A DNA stretch of 64,000 nucleotides from Siderastrea siderea (GCA_964030785.1 OZ034969.1:30650001-30714000); one strand, 5' to 3'. Shown: positions 33,425 to 45,314, counted from the stretch's first letter. Notes: generated by a model not told the origin, from the sequence alone. Numbers and translations are program-made.

Positions 33425-33844
33425 CGAAAAAAAAAGTAACTTAGCTTAGCAGCCGCGGTGAGTAGCGCGGTGAATATAGCATTAAAATTATAGTAATCTG
33501 AAATGCTGGCATTTTTAGATATTTTAAAGGAGAAGGTCACTCCTGAAACAGTGTATTTTTTAAAATGGCCAATAAAAAGATAACACTAAGTTGAGTTACT
33601 GACCAAGGTTTTAACTTCTAAAGTGCGTCCGAACCCACTGAAATTCCTCACCAAAGAAGGCCAAAATTCAACATCGAGGGCCGCCATTTTGAATCGTACT
33701 TAGCAGCCTGGCCGCTTGTCCGTGGCGTCATTCCGTCCAACATGAAACTGACAGGAAATCTAAACACAGCTGGTATAACCTACAACTTGTTGGTAATGTT
33801 ACAAAACTGTTGCATATGTTTTGTTTTCATTTTGTGAAGAGAAA

Positions 33845-33980
33845 ATGCCATCGTGCTCAGTTCTGGATTGTAAAAACAGGTCCGAAAAAAGATAAAATAC
33901 GAGGAATTACTTTTCACAACTTACCTGTGAAGAAAACACTATTGGTAAAGCAGTGGCTTGACCAGCTTCGCCATGACTAG
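33845..33980 (+). pseudogene. THAP zinc-finger N-terminus, frameshifted
   Basis: ATG at 33845 reads PSCSVLDCKNRSEK, giving the first two cysteines of a C2CH THAP finger, then meets TAA at 33893-33895. In the next frame the domain continues with GITFHNLPVKK and LVKQWLDQLR up to TAG 33978-33980. FHNLP and the following Trp are THAP hallmarks. The second C-x2-H pair is not present in this exon-length piece. This is DNA-binding in intact proteins and is broken here. Confidence 0.6.
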
Positions 33981-34205
33981 AGCTTCGGCTTCCCGAATTA
34001 ATTGAACCTTAAACCTGTGTACGTGTGTAATTTAAGCAAATGATGGAAAACTCTTCATGTTCTGAGATGCACGAAATCAATGGGGTAATAGACAAAAAAG
34101 GTTAAAACCAAATTAAGGCTCGATTTGTTCCTATTGTTTTAATTTATAAAGCGATTTACAGGCGTTAAAATATTTTCTATTCAAAAATTAAATATGATTA
34201 CATTA

Positions 34206-34406
34206 CGTAGTGCCAGGAAGAGTATATCTACCTTCCATCTTGTTTTCCGATTCCGGATGCCAACGCAACAAATACACTCTTTTGGAGTTAACATTTGCTT
34301 CACATCTTTGGCAAGGACACCAGAATGTGCTCTTCAACCGCTCGTTCATTACGTTATCTTCACTACTATCATCATCAGCGACATTGCCGACACGTTTTGG
34401 CCTCAA
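34206..34406 (-). pseudogene. Cysteine-rich domain fragment (P2X7-tail-like), tentative
   Basis: The minus frame reads TFWCPCQRCEANVNSKR..LLRWHPESENK. The WCxCxxC start recalls the zinc-binding module shared by the P2X7 C-terminal tail and many cnidarian transposon-linked proteins. Later cysteines have been lost. It could be chance. Confidence 0.3.
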
Positions 34407-34918
34407 AACGATAAGGTTAAAGCGCAGCCATTTCCTCGGATATAAACATAAACAGGGAAAACTCCGAGAAGACCCCCCCCCGCATTGGACGGAATGACGT
34501 CACAAAAAAGTGGCCAGGCTGCTAAGTGCGATTCAAAATGGCGGCCCGAGATGTTGAATTTTGGCCTTCGTTGGAGAGGAATTCCAGTGGGATCGGTTGC
34601 ACTTTAGAAGCTTTATAACGTAGAGGGCAAAATTAGCTAATGCTGATTGCTTGAGACGGCGGGCAGTTTTTCTTAATTTTGTTTCGGCCGAGGGCAAAAT
34701 TACTAATTCCTTACTGGCCAAGCGCCAAAGTTACTCGCATTTGATTGGCTGATTGCGAGAGCGCGCCATTTGCATGTTGCAGGCGTCTTGAAACAAAAAA
34801 CGGATTTTGACTTATTCAAAACAAGGATCACTTCAAAGTTTGACTTTTAACCGGGTTTGTTGGTAAAAAATGGTATGGAAATCGGGTGTTTGCTTGAAGA
34901 GAAATTACAAAATGTGAG

Positions 34919-35984
34919 CCTATATCTGAGCAAATTTTGCATAACATACCCCCAAGTTTTTCGGTTTAAAGGCGGACGTCTCCGCCTTTAACCCTTCTGC
35001 GGCCGGCCAAACTTGAGGGGGGGGGGGGGGGTTGCGTCACCCGATAGACCAGCACACTGCCCAGGACTGCCGTTTCTGACAGTAGGCATTGTAGGGGCCA
35101 AGAGGGCAAAGTGGGAGGGTAGGATGGGGGAGAAGTTGGCCTCTTTTGCTAAGCAAACTTGATTTTTAAGACAAGACAACTGCTCTGATGGTGCTTGAAA
35201 GACATGAAGGGTTTTTTGTGTGTGTCTGTGGGTCAAAGGGCAATCTCAGGATTACTGCCACAATAGACTGCAAGCTGGGGAACCACAAAGAAGCAGCAGA
35301 GCTAGTCTTGGGGGGTCAGAGAATCAGAGGGGATGGGAGGCAAGTGGATCGGGCTAATTCGCTGGTTACAGTAGCTGCAGGTATGTTTTGGCAAATTCAG
35401 TCAGATAGCAAAGGGCAATATTTTTAAAATGTTACCTCTTGCTGCAGGGCACTTCTTGCCCTGTGAAATGAGACAATTCCGTGTTGATTTGCAGCAAGCC
35501 CGTCAGTTTTGAGCGTCCTATCTGAGCAAACTTTGCAAAACATAACCCCAAACTTTTTGGGTTAAAGGCGGACGTTCAGCTGGCCAAACTTGAGGGGGGC
35601 TTACGTCACCCGATATGCCAGCGCACTGCCCAGGGACTGCCCTTTCTGACAGTTGGCATTTTAGGGGTCAAGAGGCCAAAGTGGGGGGGGGGGGTAGGAT
35701 GGGGGAGAAGTTGGCCTCTTTTGCTGAGCAAACTTGATTTTCAAGACAAGACAAGTGCTCTGATGGTGCTTGAAAGACATGAAGGGTTTTTTTGTGTGTG
35801 TCTGTGGGTCAAAAGGCAATCTCAGATGTACTGCCACAATAGACTGCAAGCTGGGGAACCACAAAAAGCAGCAGAGCTAGCCTTGGGGGGTCAGAGATCC
35901 ACAGAGGAGGGGAGGCAAGTGGATCGGGCTAATTTGCTGGTTACAGTAGCTGCAGGTATGTTTCGGCAAATTCGGTCAGATATG
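34919..35984. repeat. Tandem duplication, period about 600 bp
   Basis: Copies at 34919-35408 and 35519-35984 share TATCTGAGCAAA, GGTTAAAGGCGGACG, GGTGCTTGAAAGACATGAAG and GTTACAGTAGCTGCAGGTATG. A plus frame (MVLERHEG.., GRQVDRAN..LVTVAAGMF) is kept at the start and end of both copies. In copy 2 an extra T is offset by a 1-bp loss about 90 bp on, so the frame is restored. Poly-G tracts of 9-15 bases occur in each copy. Confidence 0.7.
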
Positions 35985-36308
35985 TGTTACGGGAAACAGC
36001 AAATGGTTATTTGTTTTAAAACTAGTGAAAACTTTGGAGCGACCTGGTCGATAAATTTACTTAGTTAATTGAGCTTTAAGTGTGTTTTGCCAATGAACTA
36101 ATATTGTAATATTGTATTGTAATATTGTATTTATCTGTTAAGATGTACATAACATAATGGTCAGTCTTTCTTGTTTTGTGCACTGAGCAATAGTTTACGA
36201 GCGGGTTCTTTTATTCTGAGGGCCGGCTGATTGTGTTTAAATGTGCATGGAAAGTTTTCCCAAAATTTTGCCCTCTGTGTTATAAACAAGTAATCACATT
36301 GAGTCCTC

Positions 36309-36378
36309 GTAGAATTAAGGATAAATTTCACTTGTATTTTCAAAGTTTTCACAAATTGCCCTCGTCGCTGCGCGACAT

Positions 36379-36415
<37 letters not shown>

Positions 36416-36433
36416 AGTTATCCTTAATTCTAC
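36309..36433. repeat. Palindrome (125 bp)
   Basis: GTAGAATTAAGGATAA..TATTTTCAAAGTTTTCACAA on the left pairs with the mirror on the right around CGTCGCTGCGCGAC. This is a foldback-type unit with no coding content. Confidence 0.75.
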
Positions 36434-36988
36434 TCGGCCTCGTGCGATGACATATACAAAACCATGGACAGTAACTCAACTTAGTGTTATGTTTTTAGTG
36501 GCAAAGTTTTAAAAACAACGTTTCTTGAGTGACCTTTTCCTTTCAAGGATACTCATCAGTTAAAACGTTACTTCTTTTTCCAAACGTTTGAAGTCTCACA
36601 TCACATCTTGAACACGTTTTAAAAGTGCAATGAAATACCGGGCTTGAATAGTAATTGATATTTGGCATGATTCTGGGAGTATTGAAAGCCTCAGTGACGG
36701 CTCCATATCACTTGTAAAATTAGTTGTTGACTTAGTTAGACAAGAACGAAAGCATGCTTTTACAGTTTATATATTATATATTGCATATTATATATATAAT
36801 TTATTATATATATTATTATACATTGAAATTCACTGTGACACTGTGACTGCGACAGAAGTGTATTTTCTTGTCCCCAGGCCTCGATACTTTCCGGTCAGTC
36901 AGCCCTTGATGCTGACCAAAGCGGTCTCTGTGGGACGAGGATGTTAAAATGCGCATGTCGGTGATCCACGTGAACTCGAAAGGTTAAA
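36434..36988. other. No gene recognised
   Basis: Contains the right outer inverted repeat (36466-36548) and an AT-rich TATATAA block at about 36770-36825. Confidence 0.4.
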
Positions 36989-37517
36989 ATGAAGCTCCTG
37001 GAAGGAATAAAAACGCGTTTGAAAGACATCGCAGATTCTTATGAGCTAAATCCTCGTGGTGCTGAAATGATAATTAAGAGAAATTGCGAGACGGAGAGGA
37101 GCACCTAACTCCGCCTGTAATTGTGTGGGATCCGCTGCTTCAATGATCGGATATTTTCCAGAAAGATTTACGTTGTTCACACACAAACCACACCAGTCAA
37201 CCTACAATGATGGTCCAAAGAAATGGAAGGATGGTCGTTCTGACAGCCGGCATCTTCCTCGAAAGCTATATGGGGAGGACTTTAAAGTGCTCTTGATGAG
37301 TCCAGTATACATTTGCCTACACGGTCATGAATTAGCAGCACATGATCCGCGTATCCTGTAACTGTTGTCAACTATAAATTATAAAATGCCTTTTGTATTG
37401 TCGCACAAAAGTGGAATCACTAGGGAACTTTTGAACTCAATGAACTCTCTAGCTAGTGCAGGGCCGACCTTTGCGAAAATTGAGACACATTTGGCACAAA
37501 AGTACTACTATTGGTAG
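36989..37517 (+). pseudogene. Transposon-associated gene remnant (DUF6729-like)
   Basis: A frame from ATG 36989 (KLLEGIKTRLKDIADSYE) shifts into TPPVIVWDPLLQ at about 37110, then into 37125-37361, which ends YICLHGHELAAHDPRIL. After a TAA the same frame goes on at 37386 with PFVLSHKSGITRELLNSM and THLAQKYYYW to TAG. The block order WDPL, xGHE..DPRIL, PF.L.H.SG.T matches a domain I recall from cnidarian and fish transposon proteins. Two frameshifts or stops mark it as dead. The domain name is from memory. Confidence 0.45.
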
Positions 37518-38016
37518 TATTGGTCACGTTACCACATGACCCGCGAGGGAAAAGAACGAAGGAACTCTGATGCAAGAGTTAACATGACCAACGATGCTTT
37601 TCCAGGTTCTAAGGAATGGAAGCCCAGGCGATGCACACTATCATTAGAAAGGTTTGTAAAGCTGTGTTACAATACCACTTTACTCGCTAGATCACGTTAG
37701 CGCACGCGAAATGGTCCTGCAGTTGATTGTCTGCGGTTGATTGTCTGCCTTGGTGCAAAATACTATTAAAACCAACCAGAAGCAAACCAAACCAATCATG
37801 GTTTGCCAGGTTTTCCCGCGTTTTGCGATAGTTACATGCTGTTTTTAAATTCTGATCGGTTCCTTGGTGTATTTGGGTTGTTTTGTTGTGAAATGGCCTT
37901 TCTACAATTCGAGGAAGGGAAATAAAGCAGTTTTAAGGGCATTTTGTACTTCTTTTTAATAATGACGAGTTCAAAAATCCGGTCGCATATAGGCTACGCT
38001 GTTGCGTCCGCCTCTA
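37518..38016. other. No gene recognised
   Basis: No coding or repeat structure recognised. Confidence 0.35.
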
Positions 38017-38376
38017 ACTATGTTTATGAACGTTAGTGTTCGTTCTGCCGTGATTTAAGTGGATGGCGTCAAGACCCTTCGATGGTGATTGGCTTGGAAC
38101 ATTCCAGACCATTGAAAGTGAAGTATGAAATTGCCATTAAACTCGACTTTCAATGCTTCTTGTCATCTTTTTTTTTCAAACACGCAATCCTCCAACAAAA
38201 AACACTAAATATTAATGAGGTTTAAGACTGTTCTTACTAAAAGGGCACACCTTTAAAAAAAAATGGTGGGGGGGGGGGGTGCGGTGTTAAACCTTAAAAC
38301 TTACCGACAGGTTGGCAGAAAATACCGAGTGCGGGATCACAGTCGACGCGAGAAGCCAAGTGATCTTGAAACTCAT
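38017..38376 (-). pseudogene. CTHRC1-like pseudogene (exon 1 plus damaged exon 3)
   Basis: Exon 1 (38376-38305) is intact: MSFKITWLLASTVI..FSANLS followed by donor GTAAGT. It is close to exon 1 of copies B and D. Only a decayed exon 3 lies downstream (38205-38017): it opens with DCVF, then a frameshift and an internal deletion remove the CC..FTFNG core, and a later stop appears where intact copies read IHTNHG. No collagen exon remains between them. The exon 3 remnant is nearer to copy A, while exon 1 is nearer to B and D. Confidence 0.75.
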
Positions 38377-39299
38377 TGTTTGTTGGACGACTTTGGATCT
38401 GTTCCTCGTGGTCTGCCTACCAACACAAGCAACATTTAAAAAAATTGAGGCGTCTTTCAAACAAATCCTCTACAAGAATTTGGATAGTTGTTTTTATTTC
38501 AATTGCGTGAGCGAAAACATCGGATAGAGATAAAAATCGTAGTTTTAACATCATACTTTCAGAAAGTGTCCTAAATACAGCTATATACACTCATTACAAG
38601 CGCTCCGCACCTTGAAGTAGTGACCTCTCACCTAGATTGAATGATCTTCTTCTTATCGTATCGTTTACTCTCCAAGATTTCGTAGACTCTCGGATTTCGA
38701 AGAGCTCGAAGTAGTCTAAAGCCTTAAAGCTGAAACGTGTGTTGCCCACGTGGCAAAACGGCTTACATTACTAAGGTTGTAGTGTCCTCAGTGCTTCTCG
38801 ATCTTGCGCAAATGAGTTGCATTATCTCACTCGGATTAACTCTTAGCACAAAACAATTGCTGCCTGTTGATAGAATTTCCCGATCGTATTCATTGTGAGA
38901 AGGATTAACTTCCAACCTATATATTTGTCATTTTATAATCCGCTGTCCAGACTCTTTTTCTCATCTTTAAATGGATGCTTCCCATTTTTTTACTTTTCGG
39001 AGCACATGTTTAAAATTTCGTCAGTTGCTTCTTAGTTTGGTCTAACCATTTAAGTGACACTTAAAGAGTGGAATAATATATTCTGAAAAGGTGCCGTCGG
39101 GAGCAGATTTTGGCAAGAGGCAAATTATTAAAATTATACCGAAAATGAAAGCGGAAATCTTTTTCCCCTCTCCTGTAAGCCGATAGCAGCAATTGCAGCT
39201 TTAAGTTCATGATTTTAACAGAAGAGAAAAGTTTTTACTTGTAAAGAATAATACGGAATTAAATTTGTGTTGAACGGCTTAAAAATGAATTGTAATTTA
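38377..39299. other. Upstream region of the CTHRC1-like pseudogene; no other gene
   Basis: The segment at about 38380-39260 resembles, at lower identity, the upstream regions of copies B (42254-43200) and D (50449-51370), for example GAAGAGCTCGAAGTAGTCT and GTGGCAAAACGG. It is therefore a diverged third copy of the gene promoter side. Confidence 0.6.
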
Positions 39300-39984
39300 T
39301 TCAGTATTGAAAGAAAAAGGAACAAGTAAATACCTCCACCAATTATTGCAATTTCATCTTAATTTCGAGCGATTTTCAATTGAGGGTCATAAGACCAAAG
39401 CTAAGGGCACAAATAACACACTAAAAGCAAATACAAGTATTCGCGTCAAGCGAGGGAAAACGCGTGCGAAAAGACACTTTTGGGTTGGTCTTACATCTGA
39501 TTGGTTGAGAAAGTGGAGCGAGTAATTTCGACCAATCATATGGTTTAAATTGAAAACCGCTCTATCTTGAGTAAATTAAAGTCTGTTTTCAAGTTATTTT
39601 TCTGAGTTGGGATAAAAATCAATGGCGGCCATTTTTGAATGCAGTCTATAGAACAAAGTAGCAACATCCCCGTGCGTGTGAATCTCGCTTCTCGCTTGGT
39701 GACGCTAGCGCTCTGGTGTACAATACGCTCAAGGTGAATTGGATTGGTCCAACAGAACACTTAAGACTTTTCCTTAGTTACTTTCGATAACAAAAACAGG
39801 AATCAATGAACGCTTTAGCAGAACCCTTTTTTAATCATTGTTTGCAAGTATACAAGCCCATGTTTATTCAGTTGTTAAACTAGCACCACACTAATTCACA
39901 TCAAGCTGGCAAAACGAACTTGTTTTGTTCAAGCAGATTTAAGCTTAAGACTACATGTCCACTCGTGTGAGTTGATTTGAGCTC
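39300..39984. repeat. Duplicated 3' flank of CTHRC1-like genes
   Basis: Recurs at about 45315-46027, 47290-47966 and 48190-48574. Shared landmarks are CATCTGATTGGTTGAGAAAG, AATGGCGGCCATTTT and GTGTGAATCTCGCTTCTCGC. AATAAA (minus strand) at 39865-39870 lies 115 nt past the copy B stop and is matched at 48438-48443 for copy D, so these are likely the polyadenylation signals. Confidence 0.75.
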
Positions 39985-42253
39985 CTACTGCGGTGGGGGG
40001 ACTTCCTCAATCATGATACGAGTCACGGAGTTCCACCCAGTGTAAGCATCAGAACTTTTATATCCTGCGCAGTTTCCGACATTGATGCCCACTCGTACGG
40101 TTCCTTTGGCGATCCCCTCGCAATATCCTCCAATCTGAGTTGTTCTGTGTATGTTGGTGTCTGTTTTACCGTGATTTGAAGCAATGTGGGCAACACCATC
40201 GATAGCGAGAGGTTTGCGACATTCCACACCATTGAAAGTGAAATACCAGCGCTTACAGCAGTTCAGGCAGTAAGCAATTCTATAGTCACCATTGTACTCG
40301 ACTTTCAAAGCTGTGTTATCAGTAAACTTGTTAAAGACGCAATCCTGAAGTTAAACAAAAGAACTTACTCAGTTAAAACCAACGATTGATTAATTGATTG
40401 ATTGATTGATTGATGTTTGCTTGTTTGTTATTCGGGTTGTATTAGCTTATTACTGATCAAAGGCAAAAACGATACGAAATGGGCTACCCTTAAGTTAGTA
40501 AATTTCGATATAGTTAAATTCAATTGTTCTTACCTTTATCAATCCATTGTCCCTCCCATCATTGAGGTTCTTCCATGCGCACTGTTTCCAGTTTTTCTGC
40601 ATGTTGTGAGCTCCCTGCTCACCCTTGGCTCCCTGGGCTCCTTTGGGTCCCTCACGCCCCTTAGGTCCCATTTTACCAGGTGGCCCTGCTGCCCCTTGCT
40701 TTCCTCTAAGGCCTTGGGTACCCTGTTCACCTTTAGGCCCCACAGGACCCATGGCTCCCTTATCACCAGGTGGTCCTGCTGGACCTTGAACCCCCTTGGC
40801 CCCATCTCGTCCGTTGAGCCCAGGGACCCCAGGCACTCCCGGAACGCCACTGGAAGAGGTACTGATGATTGAAGGGCACTGAGTCTTCACCTAATGACGA
40901 CAAAAGAAAACTTATAAATATATATATTGTGAAGGGGTACAGCATACCATGAAATTTTTTCCGGATTTGAATTGTTTGCTGACTTTCTTCAATGCGCATA
41001 AGAAAATAAGATATGGCAAAACTGAAATTGTTTTTCACAAAAAAGATTTTTCGCAGATTTTTTGCTACAAATTTAAATCAATAAGTGAATTATGTACAAA
41101 ATTATAGATTACCAACCGTAGACTCGAGCGAAAGGTGAGCGTAAACCAACCTTGAAGTTGCCCTTGTTTGACTGGTAACTCTGTTATATAGTGTTAAAGT
41201 CCGTGAGATTTAGTTGATAATAGCCGTGGTAAGTTAGTATTTAGATGCCGGTGACAACATTGAAAACCGATGAAACCCCAGCTGGGAATTGGAACCTTCA
41301 GTAAAAATCTCAAAAAAGAATTCCGCGAAAACACGAAAATGCCCGGGAAGCTTTCGCCTCTTACAGTAGTCATGTGAACTAAAATAAGTCGAAGGAATTG
41401 CAGTTACACTGCTCGCGATGTTTCCGTGCTGTTGTGCTCCAGGACACCTTCTCGCGATAAATTGCCGGAAAGCTGAGATGTTAGGAGTATACTGAATTCT
41501 GTGAAATAAAAAAGTTTTAATTTTAAGGCTGTGAATCTAAAAAACTGAGCTGTGCACGGATTTATCTCTCTTAATGGTCGGTGATCCTAGGTTTTCTTTC
41601 GATAGATCACATTCTTTATCAATTATCTACGTGGAAGTTTGAATTTTTTCAATTTTTCTGCCCACGCGTGATAAAATTCCGCTAGTAGTTTAGCTGTACA
41701 GCTGATTTGGAAATGTCTACCGTAAAGGTTGAGTTTAATTGAAAGGATGACATCGGCCAAAATTATTTACTTAATAGAGTAAATAGAGCCTCTTAAATGA
41801 AGTCTGACTTAGAAAATCGGTCTCCAGTAAATAGTTTAAAATATTTTTCAGCTAAGAGCCATGGAGGCTTTGTCGAGTAATCGGTGTATTTTCGCACACG
41901 CTATATCTATGAAACGAATCGTTGACCCCCAACTGATTTGTTGCATTTCTGACAAGAGTGACTCTTTATCTGACTGTAACAAAAGTATGGAACAAAATCT
42001 GGGTCGTAGGAGATGACATCATAGCTACTCGTTTAAGCCCTGACTCACTTAAGGGACGCATTAGAGTGACTGGGTTCAAAAGAAAGAACTTTCAGGGGAT
42101 TACTGTGGCCGGCACTTGATGACACATTGAGGATTGCCTGAGCAAGGCATGAAGTGTAGGAGTATTTACGCTAAAACTTACCGACTGGTTGGCAGAAAAT
42201 ACCGTGTTTGTGAACACAGTCGACGCAAGAAGCCAAACGATCGTGAAACTCAT
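39985..42253 (-). CDS. CTHRC1-like: CTHRC1-like secreted collagen-helix protein, copy B (262 aa, 3 exons)
   Basis: Predicted exons are 42253-42182, 40890-40534 and 40344-39985 (72, 357, 360 nt), with phase-0 GT-AG introns. Exon 1 encodes the signal peptide [14 protein letters not shown]. Exon 2 has an uninterrupted run of 27 Gly-X-Y triplets (about residues 39-119), nearly twice that of the sister copies, then KNWKQCAW. Exon 3 holds [27 protein letters not shown] and GNCAG, ending [10 protein letters not shown]. All cysteines of the CTHRC1 C-terminal domain are kept. The longer collagen segment would make a longer triple-helical stalk. The gene is flanked on both sides by blocks duplicated around copy D. 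Intron 2 includes a (TTGA)n run at about 40384-40414. Confidence 0.92.
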
Positions 42254-43395
42254 TGTTCGCTGGAAACTTTGAATCTTTTTGTCTCGAAGCTGGAAGACTT
42301 CGTCTGTCTACCGAGATAAGAAATAATAAAAAGGGAAAAGTGTAAAAAAAATTGGATGGATGATTTTATATGATGCATGAGCCAAAACGTCGGATAGAGT
42401 GGTAACAAATAAACAGCCGTCTTGCGCTCGGACAGTTTCCAAAATACGGCTATGGACTGAAACGTTCCGCACCTTTGAAGCAGTGACGCTCAGATTTAAC
42501 TTCGTCTCAACTTGTCTTTACTCTCAAGGTTTTGTGGACTCTCGGATTTCTTTACGTCCGCAACAGATAGAATTCGAAGAGCTCGAAGCAGTCTGAAGCT
42601 TTGAAGCTGGAAATACTTCAACTGATGTTTACGTGGCAAAACGGTTTCCTAAAGAAACCTATTTTTAGAGTGTCTTCAGTGCATGCTTCTCGCAAAAACC
42701 AGTTACGTAAACTCACGGCGATTGGCTCATAACATTAAACAAATCCTGTCTCTTGATAAACAAACTTTTTTAGTTCTGCGATTATATTCTTTGTGAGTAA
42801 GTTTAATTTTCAACTTAGATTTTTGTTATTTTACGGTCTGCCGTCCAAACTCTTTCTCTCAGCTTTTAAATAAATGCTATGCGTGTATCCGTTTAGAAAC
42901 AATTATGTAAAATATAGCCCGGTTTATACAGTAAGTAGTTTGAGCTACAAAATTAAACTACACATCAAAAATAGACTAATTTATACTGAAAAGATCTCGT
43001 CCGGAACGGATTTTGACACTAAACATAGTATTTAACCGAGATTGACAGTACAGCTAGTACGAAAAGCTTGTCGCAATTTATTATCAAGGCGGGAATTCTT
43101 TTTCCTCTCCTCCTTAATTAAGCAGGTATTAGCAATTTCAGCTTTTTAGTTCATAATTTTAACAGAAAAGAGAAGTTTTCACTTGTAGGGAATAATGTCA
43201 AATTAATTAGAGTTAATTGCCACAAAAATGAATTGTAATTTATTCAATCTATTGAAAGCAGAAGGAAAGATGTTTACCGTTTGTCTCTGGCGATACCTCT
43301 ATTCAAATTTCACTCAAGAGTGTGGGACTAAAGAACAGGAAACGTCCAGAGGAAATAATTGCTTGTAAACGAAAGGGGTTGTACTCATTCCAAAT
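41548..43395. repeat. Segmental duplication: upstream and intron 1 of copy B
   Basis: Collinear with 49740-51575. It starts AGCTGTGCACGGATTTATCT inside intron 1, spans exon 1, and continues upstream. Most bases match by eye, with small indels. The match resumes at about 43986-44690 versus 51576-52195 after a copy-B-only insertion. Confidence 0.8.
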
Positions 43396-43985
43396 TCCCT
43401 GCATGGACAAAGCTCTCTGCTAGTTAGCAAGGCAAGAGCGTTCGTTTGGGTTTCTAAAGTATGAGGAATTATTCATCACTACAACTGACTTTTTGTTTCT
43501 GGGTGACAAAGATTGCTCTGCGGTCTCAAAAGAGGGAGGGCAATGCAGATAGAACGCGAACCATACAATGTGACTCAGAGCACAATCGTGGACTTACCGT
43601 GGCCGGAACTTGGCCCACCTCGTTCAACAAGGCTTCAAGCATATTTCCTAAGCGCTTCCCACTCGACTTCCTCCTCATTTTTTCGAAGCAGTTTGAGCTC
43701 CAACTCAACCTTCCTCCTCCAGTTGGTCTTTGGGTGACCTTGCTTCCTTTTACCCTCTGGGATCCATCGGTCGACTGAGTGCCATCCTGGCAGTGACCTC
43801 AGGCTCCCTTCGAAGCACCTTTGAAGCACATCTCCAATGTCCATCTCCGCCTTGATAAATTAACCCGACTTCCTCTTGCTCCGTCAGCAGGAGGTGATCT
43901 CTGTTGGATATCATCCTAGACCAGGAGACGCGTGGAATTCTTCAGAGACAAGATGCATGGAAGGTTTGCAGCTTATCAGAAATTC
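43396..43985 (-). mobile_element. LINE-like fragment inserted upstream of copy B
   Basis: This 590-bp block is absent from the matching place in the copy D flank (about 51575). On the minus strand a frame (43844-43635) reads RWIPEGKRKQGHPKTNWRRK, a typical tail of LINE reverse transcriptase proteins. The presence/absence contrast dates its insertion after, or its loss since, the duplication. The exact ends are not defined. Confidence 0.55.
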
Positions 43986-44690
43986 ACCCGCAATTCGCCA
44001 GCATTCTGATCCATAAACGGCAATACAGGGTTGATAGATCTTGACCTTCGCGGACCGGCAGTACCTAGGACTCCTCCGTACTGAGTCTGCAGCAGTACAA
44101 AGGCGCCTCTCGCTTTGTTGATCTTATGCAGCAGGCTACAGTTGATCAAATTCAGTTTATATTTTAGAGTTGTTTTCAACTTGTGTCGAACGTAAGTCCC
44201 GTTTGTCTTGGTTTTGCTTTACTTCGTACTCTTACTGGTTTTAAAAAACTCGCTCTAACTTCTCAACTAATGAGAGGTAAAACCGAATCCACTCGTCAAC
44301 TGTCAAATGTATTTTTCTAGTTCTAATTGGTCCATTGTGATATTTGTAAATGTTGTGATTGGCCAAGGTGATGATAACATTGTTGTTGGTTTTAAGGCAA
44401 GCAATTTAAAACAGCTCTGACAGCCTGAAAAAAGGTCCCTCTTACTAACGCTTAAAAGCACTTAATTTCAAATGAATTCTCAGTCGATCTTTGTCAATGG
44501 TTCCAGTCTCGTTCCACGAATCTTAATCCATCAGCAGTGCGTAAGAGAGAGTTCTCCAAACTTCGATCAACGCACAGCACCCAGTGTCTCTAGTTCTGAC
44601 TCCTTTTGTCTTTGGTGTTTTAGCAATGACTCAGATGGCTATTGGCTATTTGGTTTTTCTATCTAGTGAAGTGTGTTCCTGCTACAACAG

Positions 44691-45314
44691 AACACAAATG
44701 CTTTTTTGTTTGGTAAGTCCCGTTTAGTACAGTTTATTTTCTTGTATTTTTTGACTCGACCTTACCGTTTCTCACAGAAGTTACTAATTGGCGTGATGTA
44801 ATGTGGCTGCTGCATGCTGACATGGAGAATTTGAATTGTGCAGTCGCATGTGTTTTATTTTGCACTGGAAATGAGAATTACTTTTGGAAGGACTTCAGTA
44901 CCAAAAGCCACACTTTTCCCAAGAATACTGAACCTAGACTCCAATGCTGCCTTAAAAATAATTTCTGTGGATTTGGGAAGGAGGAAAACCAAGTGACTGA
45001 GTAATAAAGATAAAGTCACCAGCAACAAGAAATACACTGAGTCTATCAAATCCAAATTAAGGCGCAGCTTCTCTTTTAAACTACACAAATGACTATTTTT
45101 GATTGGAGACTTCCTTATTCAAAACTGGTTGTTATCCTAACCACTTTTGACAAAAGTTAGCCTCTTCGTTCAGTTTGCTGAAAAATCAATTATGTTCTGT
45201 AATGCCAACCTGAAAAGGTTGAATTTTTTTTAGTCTTAAAGACACAAAAACTATGGATCAAAAAATGTTAGGGGATTTTTATTAGAAAAGTGATTCTTTC
45301 CTCCACCCTCCCCC
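44691..45314. other. No gene recognised
   Basis: Only small overlapping frames (44801-45004 plus, 44855-45088 minus) with no recognisable domain. Confidence 0.35.

Larger units (their letters stand above)
33615..34610. mobile_element. Inverted-repeat element carrying a THAP-domain remnant (about 1 kb)
   Basis: Inverted repeats of about 125 bp (33615-33741 and 34486-34610) start CTTCTAAAGTGC and include GGCCAAAATTCAACATC and GCCGCCATTTTGAATCG. Inside are a THAP-type zinc finger start on the plus strand and a cysteine-rich piece on the minus strand. THAP domains occur in P-element and Kolobok transposases, so this could be a deletion derivative of one. A clean target duplication was not found. 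Confidence 0.65.
33527..36548. repeat. Outer inverted repeats bounding a 3-kb region
   Basis: About 82 bp at 33527-33608 (GGAGAAGGTCACTC.. to AACACTAAGTTGAGTTACTG) recur inverted at 36466-36548. Between them lie the THAP element, a direct duplication and a palindrome. They may be the ends of one larger composite element. The identity is moderate and no target duplication was found. Confidence 0.5.

Noticed and set aside
34203..34497. Plus frames of 83 and 95 aa
   Set aside because: They overlap each other and the minus cysteine-rich fragment, and carry no motif.
40417..40872. 151-aa plus frame
   Set aside because: Antisense to the collagen exon of copy B; periodic sequence makes spurious open frames likely.
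43461..43778. 105-aa plus frame upstream of copy B
   Set aside because: Antisense to the LINE-like fragment, whose minus frame has the recognisable peptide.
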